Assembly (NCBI GenBank): GCA_001949185.1
Contig: BDGG01000007.1
Location: 1,136,730-1,200,729 of the forward strand
Origin: Ramazzottius varieornatus
Lineage: Eukaryota; Tardigrada; Eutardigrada; Parachela; Ramazzottiidae
Length of the DNA stretch: 64,000 bases
Direction: 5' to 3'
Shown: positions 48,897-61,200 of the stretch, piece after piece
Position numbering within the stretch: the first letter of the stretch is position 1
How the letters are laid out: each line of letters starts with the position of its first letter
Program-made: the position numbers and the translations under genes
Notes under the pieces: model-generated
What the model was told of the DNA's origin: nothing
Database searches by the model: none
What the model saw: only the letters and a program-made list of their open reading frames with translations

Positions 48897-50100
48897 ATTC
48901 TTCTTTCTCGGTGTCGAGCTTGTACGGAACCGTCTTTTCTTTTATTCTCTATTCTTTCGTTTCTGAAGACATTTCAAAACAGCGCTTATCTGGCTCAGTT
49001 TTTCAATTTAATAATTCTTGCTCAATATCGTGGTCAGAATCATAAAGTGCAACGGTAAGATACCCGCAGTGGGGTTCCAATTGGCTCTTAGCAGACATAA
49101 AACATTCCGGTAATGCTACGTAACGCATACTTAGGGCGCCTGTGAGGGTACACTAATCAGTCTCTCACCGTATTCCCGCAGTAAAACTGAACCGTCCGAG
49201 TAAGACACTGAGAGCAGAATACACAAGTTGTAGACCTGCCAAATTTTCAAGACACCGCTGATGGATGTTAAACACCAGTAATAATCGGTAGTGTATCGAA
49301 TCCACTTCTAGTGTCTTACTATTTTGACTTTTTTATCTAGGCCCAGTGCTTTAACTGGCTAGACCTAGAGGCGGAACCAGGTTTAACCAATCACCTTGGA
49401 TCCAAAATTTGTGAATCTCACATCTTGATGATGTCACCAGTTGCGATATTTCACGCCAACACCAATGAAATTTTCTTACAGTGGCCGATCAATAGCAAGT
49501 ACTCGTCTGACTTGATACCTGGTTGTAGCAGACTACGCAGGACTTTCCAGATTATTTCGGGACGAACTGGACATCTCATTGGCTTGGGGGGAAATCCTAA
49601 CGAAGTAGCGTCGGAGACAGCGGATGTCAAACTTCTGCTTGTCCAAATTTTGCTGAGACTGATGGACGCTCGTCACCACCTTTAGACGACAGACTAGTGT
49701 TTTGTCGAGGTAGAGCAAAAAATTTCCGGACGAGAAGGGTCAAACAGACGTTAGAAAGTTTGGAAACACCGCCCTGATGCCATGGCCATCAAAACCGTAG
49801 CTGAAACCTCCTGGAAGCCCCGAAGTTTTAGCTGCGGTCCAGATACGAACCCACAGGAAACCAAAAAACGACATGAAACTGACATTACTGGTTTACCTAT
49901 GGAAAATATAAGTTTATGGGACATGGATAAGTTCTGAATTTTTTATGGTTTTTACTGGAAGACGAACCCTAACAAAACCCAAAAACTGATTTTCATCGCT
50001 GTTGATTCCCACTGCTCCTGAAATAGCCAAACAGCGAACAGGAGAAGAAAATTGAGCGCAAGAAACTACATCTCAACTTAAAGATAACCTGAATACCTTA
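48897..50100. other. No supported gene
   Basis: About 1.2 kb with only short frames on either strand and no recognisable repeat. Confidence 0.3.
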
Positions 50101-50189
50101 AATCGACAGTACAGGCGTCTAAGAGGCCGAGGAAGAGATCTTTGAGGAGACAAAGCCACTGGGAAACACAATGCAAAGCAGGTCGTTGT

Positions 50190-50330
50190 AGCCTGCTACG
50201 GTATTCTATCCATCCCCACTGGCGACTGGTTTTGCTCGAAGTGCGCATTCCATCGGGCCAAGAGTAACGGACAAGCTGATGAAACCCCCAAAGCGGCCAC
50301 GGATTCGGACGCGCAGAAAAGCCTCCCAGC
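50190..50330 (+). pseudogene. PHD-finger fragment
   Basis: The plus strand reads VVVACYGILSIPTGDWFCSK, then CAFHRAKSNG. This resembles the second half of a PHD finger of the AF10/BRPF/JADE type (HQACYGIVQVPTGPWFCRKC in general form). The first zinc-binding half is not found upstream, and no exon boundary fits clearly. It is immediately upstream of a LINE copy and may be a transduced or broken exon. Confidence 0.4.
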
Positions 50331-50439
50331 TGTGGATAAACTGGCAGGATGGCGTCGGATTTTGACTGAGCTAACAACAGCTCCACTAACAAGGATCCAG
50401 CTAACAAGGCTCTATTCACTTCCCTCGTCCTCCCGTCCT

Positions 50440-53400
50440 CTCACCCCACTTCTAGCAGGCTCCTGGAGGTTTCGCGGACCACGTAAGGCTAGCCAGGTAC
50501 GTTTCTTGTACCTGGTGCTGTGGTCACAGAGTCTGCTGCGACGGGTATTCTTTCAGGTCCATCTGGTGTCAGCTCTCTCCCAATCAAGAATCAAGCAACC
50601 CCACTGGCATCAAATTTCCGCCTAAACAGCGGTGGCACCAAGGCTGTTTCTCACCACTCGTCCTTTGGTGGAAACATGGGGGAGCTTTTTGTGCATCATG
50701 CTATCCTGCAGGAAGCTCAGTTCTCCCTGCAGGTCTCCCTGTAAGTTTCCCTGTCGTTCAAGCACTATTCAGAGCCACCCCTTCGTTCTGTTGCTGTTTT
50801 CAGGCAACAACGGGGAAGATTGTTTTGTGGGTTCGGTCGTAGCAAAGAGGTAGGTTGCCCGTTGAACTCAAACTCACTCTGGCTATGGCAACAAGGAATG
50901 ACTTCAAGTGCGACTTGTGCGGGACTATCCTGTCAACAGCAGCATGGCTGGAAAGGTACAAGAACAACCAGACCTGCAGGAAGAAGGCAGTAAAACAGTC
51001 CAGCCAAGGGACTGTTTCGGCGGATGACGCTCAAGCTCGAGCTACGGTTCGGGGAAAGCTCCGAAGCACATTCCGTTCGGCCAGAACTCTACGCCGTATT
51101 CCAAAGGGTGCCAGATCGACTGCTGCTGCCGCTCTCTTGAAAGTCATCAGGGAATGTGTGCAGACAAACAGCCCGGAAACTTGGTGCGCGCTTCTAACCT
51201 TTCCGTCCACAGCATTTGCTCAGGCGGGCAAAGCTAGCAAAGGAGAGCAGTCGCTCACCTCAGTCGTCAAAGCCAACATTTCTCGTCCCCAAACCAGTGC
51301 AGTACCGCCGCTGAAACAGCATGCAAGGAAGAAACCTCCGGATGACGACGCCGCCATACGTAAGAGAGTAGAAGCCAAGTTGAATGAAGGCGACATCAGT
51401 GGAGCTGTTCGGACGTTAGCGTCAGAAGACTCGATAGCGCCGAGAAACACGAAAACGCTAGAGTCACTGATAAAGAAGCACCCAGCAGAGCAACCTGACG
51501 TCGATAACATGATCTTACCTGACGACCTGCCAGCGGCTAACATAGTCACGTCTGAAGAGATACGAAACGCCATCCTCAGCTTTCCGAATGGGTCGGCAGG
51601 TGGAGCAGACGGCCTACGCCCACAACACCTGAGAGATCTAACTTCAGGCCTGAGCGACGTCATGGCAGAGGAGATGCTGGAGGCGCTCGCGTCACTAGCG
51701 TCACTGTTGTTGAGCGGAAAGGTACCAGGGGAGGTCTGCCCCTTCCTGAAGGAGCGTCACTCATCGCTCTGACTAAGACGGCGGGATCCGTCACATTGCC
51801 GTCGGTTGCACTTTGCGACGCCTAGCAGGGACGGTGGTCAGCAAGCGAGTGATGCAACCGATGGGCGAACTGCTGCGGCCGGGGCAGGTCGGCTATGGCA
51901 CAAGGGGAGGTGCTGAAGCTGCAGTTCATTCGGCGCGCCTCTTCGTCACGCAGAATGAGAAAGATTGCAAGTTCTTCTCAAGCTAGACTTGAAGAACGCT
52001 TTTAACACTGTTTTTAGAGATAAACTGTTGTTAGAAGTTCAGAAATGCCTCCGACAATATTTCCTCTTCGTGTACCGGATGTACGGTCAACCATCAAACC
52101 TGTTCTACGGCCACCAGATTCTGTCGTCGGCCAGAGGCGTCCAACAAGGCGATCCCCTCGGACCACTCCTTTTCTGCCTAGTGACACGAGAACTCTCCAG
52201 ATCCCTCCAGTCGCCCAATTGTTGGTATCTGGATGATGCGACAGTTGGAGGGGATTTGGACATCTTCCTCGAAGACCTGCAGACGGTGATTGACCAGTGT
52301 GCCACCCTCGGCTTGGAGCTAAACATGTCCAAGTGTGAGATGTACATTTACGGAGGCAGCAAGAAAGAACAGGCGACCACAAAGTCCAATTTTCCCGAAG
52401 TTGGCTTTCCTGACGAATGCAGATCTGCTGCTTCTGGGTGCACCCATCCTGGAAGATGCTTTCCTTTCAATCTTCCAAGAAAAGACAGGACAAGCGGAAC
52501 TGATGGCAACGAGACTCGCGAAACACGGGACTCACCACGCCTTGTTCCTGCTAAAGAACGCGTTGTCCTTGCCAAAGCTTCTTTACATCTTACGTTGCAG
52601 CCCCGTCTGGAAGTTTTCTGCACTACTACGCAACTTCGACGAGGTTCTTCGAAGCAGTGTCGCCAGCATTACCAACGCCAAGATGACGGATTTAGTCTGG
52701 AGGCAAACTAGCTTACCAGTCGTAAAAAATGGCCTCGGCCTTCGCCCAGCAGAAGAGATAGCCCTTCCGGCCTATTTGGCCTCTATTTTTTCTGCGAAGC
52801 GTTTGGTAACGTCGATGGTCGCTGATTTCGACGTGGACAAGCTCTGTGCTGCCGAGCAGGCAGCGTGGGTTGAGCAGTCTGGTGTTGAACTGCCAATGCC
52901 TGAGCTGCGGGTCCACCAACGGTTGTGGGACCAGCCTATCGTTCAGAAGCACTTTTTCGCAGTCGTGGCTGCCTATTCTGAGTCGGAAGAAGAAACGGCT
53001 CGATTCCTCGCCGCTTCCACGACAGAGTCTGGTGCGTGGCTGAATGCGTTGCCGGCATCCTGTCCGGTCAACCTTCTCGACAACGACTCACTGCGCATTT
53101 CGATCGGTCTCAGGCTAGGAGCCCCGATCTGCGAACCTCACACATGTCGGTGCTCGGCTACGGTCGACATCCACGGGCGCCATGGTTTGAGCTGTAAGTA
53201 TTCCGCTGGCCGCCACAGCAGACACTTCTCCCTTAACGAGTCCTTGCGGTGTACTTTAGCCTCTTGTCAGGTCCAAGCCGTTCTGGAGCCGTCCTGCGGG
53301 ACGACTCTCAGAAAAGGCCAGACAGGATGACGCTGGTTCCTTGGAAGGAGGGCAAGGCGCTGGTGTGGGATGTGACCTGCGACGACTCTGTTTGCCAGAT

Positions 53401-53707
53401 CTATCGTAAGGGATCTGCGCAGAACGCGGGCTACGCAGCTAACAAGGCCGAGGAGAACAAACGTCTGAAGTACCAGAGACTTGAAGGCAGCTACTTCTTT
53501 TGTCCAGTTGGTTTCGAGACCTTCGGTCCTGCAGCTACCAGCCTCTTGACAGAGATAGAAAAACGAATGGCCCACCGAACCGGGACAAAGAGATCCTCGG
53601 AATTTTTGAGACAGAGAATTAGCATTGATATTCAGAGGGGTAACGCAGCCTGTGTTTTAGGCACGTTCCCTTTTCTCGCGGTTTGGATGAAATTTTTTAC
53701 ATTTTAA
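50440..53707 (+). mobile_element. LINE retrotransposon with C-terminal restriction-like endonuclease, copy 2 (decayed)
   Basis: Same family as 37.2-40.0 kb, opposite strand. The protein starts at ATG 50885: MATRNDFKCDLCGTILSTAA (the CxxC of the finger; the second half reads LERYKNNQTC). The RT domain has FPNGSAGGADGLRPQHLRDL, LLKLDLKNAFNTV, QQGDPLGPLLF and NCWYLDDATVGGD. The zinc motif CEPHTCRCSATVDIHGRHGL and the RLE core (RPD...PWKEGKALVWDVTCDDS) follow. Frame changes near 51755, 51960, 52380 and 53310 break it. The upstream 50440-50850 segment shares a block with the 5' region of copy 1. The two copies are diverged, not recent duplicates. Confidence 0.85.
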
Positions 53708-53723
53708 GTGTGAGTAGCAAGAT

Positions 53724-53756
53724 AGTCTAGCGTGTTTTTGTTTTCTAGGCTAGACT
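53724..53756. repeat. Stem-loop just downstream of LINE copy 2
   Basis: agtctagc (53724-53731) and gctagact (53749-53756) form an 8-bp stem with a T-rich loop, about 20 bp after the stop codon. Comparable to the stem after copy 1. Confidence 0.45.
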
Positions 53757-55246
53757 CAAAACTTCAGCTCCTCCGTTTCTGTCCTTCTCCGATCGTTTCT
53801 GTCTTCGGCGTTCCGTTCCGGAGGAGCTAGATATCCGTGAAGACCGAATGAAGCAACGGTTTGGGAGTCGAAATCAGGGAGATAAACACAAAACATCGGA
53901 GAAAACCAAACTTCGCGAAAGTGAAATAGCGTAACCGCTAATCAAGAACCAAGTTTAATTTAGCTTCACCTCCCTGTCGGGAGAAATTGCAGAACTGTCC
54001 GTATATTTTCATGTTTGTACTAATGCGACTCCAACCCATCAGGTTTACCTCGGCAAACGCACAGCATCACTGAGAAGCCGCTGGTTGGTGCGGCGTTCTC
54101 AGAAGAAACGTTATTTGATTTTAATGTGGATAAGGCTCATCCGAACCGGGGAGCCAAACTGAACGACTTTCCACCCAAAATAATTCACGACATGTAGAAC
54201 TAATTGGACGACTTTTAATATTGGTAGTGCAACCCAGAAAAGTATCAAAGCGGTCGAAATCAGACAGTGTGACCGATCTCATGCTATCATTATCATTTAC
54301 GTCACTACCACGTTTTTACTTCCGTGCACGTTACTCCCGCTAAACTCCATCGTTGCACATTGGCAGCTTCGTTAACACCTCCCCGTTTACACCAATTAGA
54401 ACTCTGTACTCACAACAGGGGGATGAAAGCCAGGCTCGATCGAGATATACCGTCGGTGAAAATACACCGATGCTGGAAAGCGTCTCCAGGACACAGAACT
54501 GGACAATTCAGATCACCGACTCCGCTTTGCACTGAATTTTCGGCGAAATATGGACAAGCATCCAGAGCTCGTCTATATTTCACCGACAACTTGGACAAGT
54601 TTTGCTCTTGGTCCTGTGACTGATTGTCCATGTTCTTTTCGTATTTCCCATTCTTCCGGGTATCTTGGATATTGTTCGAAGCTTCTATAATGTTTTACAC
54701 GAGGAAACATTTCTAAAACGTTTCGAAAACCTTGATATATAACGAGATGGATCAAAGCTGGGATCACTACACAGCACAGGCAATTTCGAGCGAACATGTT
54801 GGTTGTTTCCGAGCAAACGAGTCCCTATCCAGAAATTACCAGCGGTGTGTCGTACTGAGGCAAAGTATTTTCCATTTTATACTTCGCCTCAGCTCCTACA
54901 TTCGCGGGGGGCTTTCAACGACTCAGCCGGAGCTGATACGAAGCTTAGTCGAAACTCAGTCGAAGTTCAGTCGTTGTTTTATTCAGAGCCCAGACGAAGC
55001 TTCCGAACAGCTGCCAGCCGAAGCTGAGGCGAAATTCTTCTTAGACAACAGCGTAAAAAAGTTTCGGTATCGAAAAAAATCCAAGCGAAAGCAACCCTAG
55101 TTTCTGGAAAAATAGAACACAGTAATTTCAAAACAGGACACTGAAATCAACAAACCAAAATCAAGCTCAAAGGATACCAGACGTCCAGGGAAACAGTGTC
55201 GCGTCGACAAAAGAAACACTAAAGAAAACACGGGAACGTTCTGCAG
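53757..55246. other. Between LINE copy 2 and the first CFAP65 exon seen
   Basis: It holds the LINE 3' UTR and about 1 kb of unassigned sequence. Frames at 54324-54623 and 54732-55100 are open, but I see no domain or splice support. Upstream CFAP65 exons may lie here unrecognised. Confidence 0.3.
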
Positions 55247-58200
55247 TTCAGCGAAGGGATACTCGTTGGCTCCGACGACGCTGACGGTGTTCCAGTCTTT
55301 ATTAGATGTTCCCATGTGCCGAATACGCGACCTACAACAAGCCTGTCGTTGAGCGAAGATCGTCTTATCATCAGGGGACTGGGAGCATCAGGCATTGACT
55401 TACCCGTGAGTCAGGTTGGGAGTTCCCTTTCCGGTTTTCTACACATCCTCCATCCATCCCCAAAGCACCCTGTAGAAACAAAGACGAGACGGTTTAGCTG
55501 TTAACAAGATAAACAGGATAGATTGCCACGTTCAACCAAGAAAACGATCCGGGTCGAAGCTTTGTCGGGTTGACAGGCTGTGTTGAACTGGGCACGGCCT
55601 TGTCCTGCACACATGTGTGCGCCCAAGACGCTGTTGATCACTCTAGACAATCAGCAATCAGCCGAACGAAATCCCCCCATTTTGTCTCAACCTGTCTCTA
55701 TCAGGTAAGCGGACACCCGGAGGAAATGAACCTTACAGTTATCGAACAATTGGCCGTTGGTAGGTCACTGTGCCACCTTCAATGCACGGAGGGATCTGCG
55801 TCCCTCCCTGCACTACATCGACATTACGCCTCCTATCACCTTCCGCCAGTTTGGAGCAAATGGTCGATCGTTCGCCACGTTTGTGGTGACGAACCCAGCG
55901 GCCAACACTGTCATGTACCGTTTGGAAAAGGATGCAGAAAAGTATAGCCGGGTTTTCTGTGCAATTATTGTACTCTGGTCTGAGCTGAGGTCAAAAGCAT
56001 GATTTACATCGATGGCATCTTGCAGGTCGCTGTTCATTTCTCCTCGTTTCGGCGTCATGGAGCCCGGTGACCATCGCCTCATCGTAGCCTACCTTTCGTC
56101 ATGCCGGCCGAAGGCCCTCATATCGAAGGAGCTGTCCCTCGTACTGAACGATAACGAAGACAGTGATGCCACATTCCCCGTCCAGTTTCGCGCTTTCAAC
56201 GACTCGGAGATACGCGTCACTATGGCCGACACCTTGATCTTTCCCGACACCTTTCTGAATTTGACGTCGCAGCTACCGTTTGAGCTATCTAGTGGTTCGG
56301 CGTTCCCTTTGAGGTACAAGTGGTACGTCCTCGATACGGTCGGACGGTACCTGCAAGTGTCGCCCTCTAGTGGACTTCTCATCAGCCATGATAGTCTGGA
56401 CTTTACCTTTACCTTCAAGCCGTATGCGGTACAGACGTATCAAACGGATTTGGTGTTGCGAGTGACGGCTCCTAACGCCAACTTTCTGTCACTTCGCCTG
56501 TCCGTCACGGCAAAAGGAACTCTCGGCCATTTGTCGGTAAGACACTCATCCCACACGTACAATAGGAAATTATAGTACAGTAAAAATTATGGGACAGGCG
56601 CAGAAGACGGCAACATGCTAAATCCGGCCGTAGAAAAGTGTCGAAAAGTGTGTTACTGTGAATCGGTCGCGTGCGTGCTTCCATACCGCCGTACCGAAAA
56701 GGCCTGTGCCATCCTTTTTACTGTCCCATAATTTCTCATCGTTAGTATACTTTAAATTATTATGAGCCATTCCAACTCTGTGAATGCAACGGTAAAATTA
56801 GACACATTTTAGAAATCACTTAAAAATCACTTGAGCTAAAAGCAGGTTGAAAGGAAGACTTTGACTTTGTAAAAGGAAAGATTGTTAATAGGATTGGCAT
56901 TTGCCTTGGGCCTTGAGCTGGTCAACGACGGCTTGGAAAGCGTCGTTGTCTGCTCGTTGTCTGGAGCTCCTGCAGTTTGCGTTGGTTTCGGCTGTGGGGC
57001 ATCGCAGGTGGGTCTTGTAGGTCCACTCCCACTTGCAGATTTGGGTGGCTCGTCGAAAACTGCAGGGCTGTCCGCAGACGGTGCCGTAGGCGGTGTTGCC
57101 GATGAGGCCAGAAACTTGTCCCAGTCCAAGGATCAGTCCAGCAGTGCTGATCGTCACCGCAAAGCTTCGGCTTGCCATGTTTGATGGATTTGCCATCTCT
57201 GGACTGTAGTCTCCTCCAACTCTACCATCCTCTTGTACAGCCACTGCGTTATGGACAGCGGCCTCGTTGTACCTGGCGAACGAGCTTCCAAACAGACATA
57301 CGGCCAGAAGAGCAGCGAGAAGCTTAGGGGCCATGCTGCACAGACAGAACAAATGTCGAAACTATCCGATCTGGAAAGGCGAGTGGACACTGAATGTCTT
57401 TCAGGTTTTGGGGTAAAACGTTTTATACAGGCTTGACTTTATCTTATCCGTAATGTTCCGCTCAACTGACCCCGTAACAATGTCGAGCCAACAGGATCGG
57501 CTGGTTGATAGGCGCCTGACCGAACAACCAAGCGTGCGTTATCCCGATGTGGCGGACACAGCGCCCANNNNNNNNNNNNNNNNNNNNNNNNNNNNNNNNN
57601 NNNNNNNNNNNNNNNNNTGGGCGCTGTGTCCGCCACATCGGGATAACGCACGCTTGGTTGTTCGGTCAGGCGCCTATCAACCAGCCGATCCTGTTGGCTC
57701 GACATTGTTACGGGGGCAGTTGAGCGGAACATTACGGATAAGATAAAGTCAAGCCTAGTGTGTGTGCTACGCATGTTAGGCCAGCTACACTCAGTGCCAT
57801 GGGTCATCGTCAGGCCCGCTTGTTTCCGCTATTTCTGGTAAACCTCAACGACGGGAGTTTCAAATCGCTTGAAACTTTACGTACAGTTAGTTCAAACTAT
57901 TCATCTAGGAATGTTAAGACAAAGCAGGAAAGCTAAACTGGGAAAGAGAAAAACATTATTTTTCCAAATAGCTCTGAAAATTAGCCACCTAGGAAATCTT
58001 CTATTACCTCCCGATAAAAATTATTTTCACAAAACTTTCTCGTTACGCGCCGGTATCTCAATACTTCGTTGGAAAGCCCCGGTTACCTTTCACCTTCTGA
58101 AGTCGGTTTGGAATGGATCGGACCAACTTTGCGCAGATTGCCGGATCCATCCCATACCAGATTTCCTTGACGGTTCCTTCCAGCTCTTCCAGGTTCGAAG

Positions 58201-61200
58201 GATGTCTTTCTTTCAGCTATTCCTTGACTTCAGACCACAAATGCTCGATAGGGTTGAGGTCCGGTGAATAGGGAGCCCACTCCAACACTTTAAGCTTCGT
58301 TTCAACGATCCAAGCTCGGGCAACGAAGGAAGTATGTTTGGGATCGTTGTCGTGCGGGTAATGCCATCCCTTCTTCAAATTCAGTTTTTTCGCCGACTGT
58401 AGCACGTTCTTGTCCATAATGTCTCGATACATGGGCCCATTCATATTTCCATTGATTACAGCCAAATTTCCCACACCTTTTGCGCTGAAACATCCCCAAA
58501 ACATCAGCCGACCGCCGCCATGCTTTACTGTTGGTACCGTGCAACTTGGCGCACATTCCTCACCCGGCTTTCTCCACACTCTCACCATTCCGTCCGACCC
58601 GAACAAGTTGATTTTGGTCTCGTCCGACCACAGCACGTTATCCCAAAAAGTTTGTGGCTTTTTCCCGTACCGCATGACGAATTTCAGACGCTTCATTCTG
58701 CTGGCATAGCACACCGGTCCGATCAATAATAGCCGTGGTCTTCCGAATCGGTCCCGGCCGCCGCTTCACCTCCGCTGATCCAGTCTTCTCGAACTTTTCG
58801 ATCATACTTCGAACTGTACTTCTTGGAAGACATGCTCGGCGAGCTATTTCACTGGCTCCCACGTGATTCCGATGGTGGTAAATCACAAGTTTTCGAATTT
58901 CAAGAGGGTGTTCAGATCTCGGGGGAGACATTTCTAACGATCTTTTGCTAAAGTTTGAGAGAAAGAAATCGACTGTTCTAAACGCGTTAAAACACGTTCC
59001 GTACATCCTAATACATGCAGAAAAAATTTCACGTTGGGCAGACTTGTGGTCACTATGTTATTGATTTTTGGATTTCCGATGACGGTGAAGATGGGTATTA
59101 CCGATTCTGACAGTTTTTGGGTCTCCAAAGCAAAGCTACTGTTTTACTTGAATCTTTGGTTCTAATGTATATGCATCATGAAGAATGATGTTTTGCGAGT
59201 CAGGGGAAGAAACAATTTTGCATATCCGTCCGGAGGATCGGAACTGACACCAAGAATGGTGAAAATAAGCTGGCCAGACGATGACCCATGGCGCTGACTG
59301 TACTTCCGTGTATCGCTTGACAGCTAGCTATAGCGTGGTGGACGAGAAGGTGTGGTACGTGCCCACAATCGCCAATCTTTCGACTTGCTATGACAAACCT
59401 AGCATTAGAATCGTTTAAACGAGTGTGATCCATGGTGCCTCCAAGAGACTCTCAAAACGGGGCGACAGCTTTGTGCAGCTGGCAAACACAGAAGAACACT
59501 CTCCTTTCGGACATTAGGATACGGTCTTAGACAGTAACCATCAGTACTGTACTGTATGCTCTCCCGAAATTCACGTACATCACTGACTCTCAAATCATTG
59601 GGGTCTTACCGTGACGAAAATACACTCTGAATGGACTGACGTACGTGAATTTCGGGAGAGTACACAGTATTCCCTTGATAGTTCTGTTCAATCACGTGAC
59701 ATGTTCTCAAATGTCACGTGGCGGGGACAGAAAATATCTATTACCTTCAATCAAGGACTAATCGTTAATCAAGTGTACGAGGTAAACGACATAATTCGGC
59801 CGCACCCGTTTTTGGGACATAATTCGGACGGCTGTTTTTTTCAGTAACTTCTGGATGGATTTTCATCGTGTATGATTTACGGATCTGGAAATATTTTTTC
59901 CTAAAGCTCTAAACGGTTCTGGAGAAGACCCGATGGTCAGAGGATGGAATACAGGTCTTCGAAGAGAGAAGGGTCGCGCTAATGCTAAAGAGCCTGCGAA
60001 ACTAAAATCAAGTAGGCCTCGTCGTCGCCGTTTCCATGAGTATCCTGCCCGTCACTCAGCTTGTTTTCAAGATTTCGAGCGTTGTGGACGGTATGAAACA
60101 ACTCTCTTACGAATTTCCGTTTGGTGACCGTGGTCTGATGCAATACCGCACTGCCAATTTTATAAAAGAGTGTTTTTTGATGTTGTAATCGCTTCCGGAA
60201 AAGTAGTTGTCGTGGGGGAAGAAGCTTTGCTCGATAGCCAGTGCGGTACCGTAAAACAGCGTTACCGCGAAACCGAAGTGTGGTACGGTCATGGGTGCGG
60301 TATTCGGCATACAGTAAAGTGCCACGTGCTGCCACCTTATACCGCAACACCGGCAGAATTATGTCCCAAAATCGGGTACGGCCGAATTATGTCGTTTACC
60401 TCGTAGTGATGGGTGTCAATCAAACCATTAGTTATACCGGTGCTGTAGTCTACTGGCTGGATGACGTACTGTACTGCGCGGAACCATCGAGGGAAAACAG
60501 TACACCCACAACAAAATACAACATAGTTTAGGCACAAACAGAATTGGAATTACAATACCTGCGCCAAACTGAAATTTTTGTTGGATGCTCAAGCCGAACC
60601 AACAAGGGTTGATTGGCTGGATCCGACTGTTGAGTCGGCTTTCCTATTTCCAACAGATGCCCGCAACTGGATTTAATTTTCACAACGAATGTCGAAAGAC
60701 GCCGGTGACTTATACCTTCCAAATACGCAATGATAACAACTTCCGGATTCGTTGCCGCCTCACTGCTGATATTGTGCTGCCGGAAGGTTGCTCCCAGCGT
60801 GTTACTCTCTGCTCGGCCAGCGCCGATCCACACCCGCATTTTCACCACTCGGCGATACGGTATGTACTACAGTCAATATTATTACAACTGCCATTTTCAC
60901 GGGCTTTCAATGTCAAATACCTCTTTCCAGGATGTCGCGCGAGGACGATGTGTTTGATCTACCGGCTTCCACTCACGAAGATGTCAACTTGACCTTCTGG
61001 GCCGAACACTGCAGTACCAGCCAATACCACCTGTATTCGGAAGCCTTGTCCAGCCATCCTTCCATGCAAGTCAAGCGCATCGGAACGATCAAGCTTCAAG
61101 TCAGCCAGCCGATTTGCCAAGTGGTGGACCTGGTGGGCAGCGGTAGTATGCGAGTCTACGGAAAGGAACGCCTGTGGCGGCTGTTACACATCAGCCAGCT

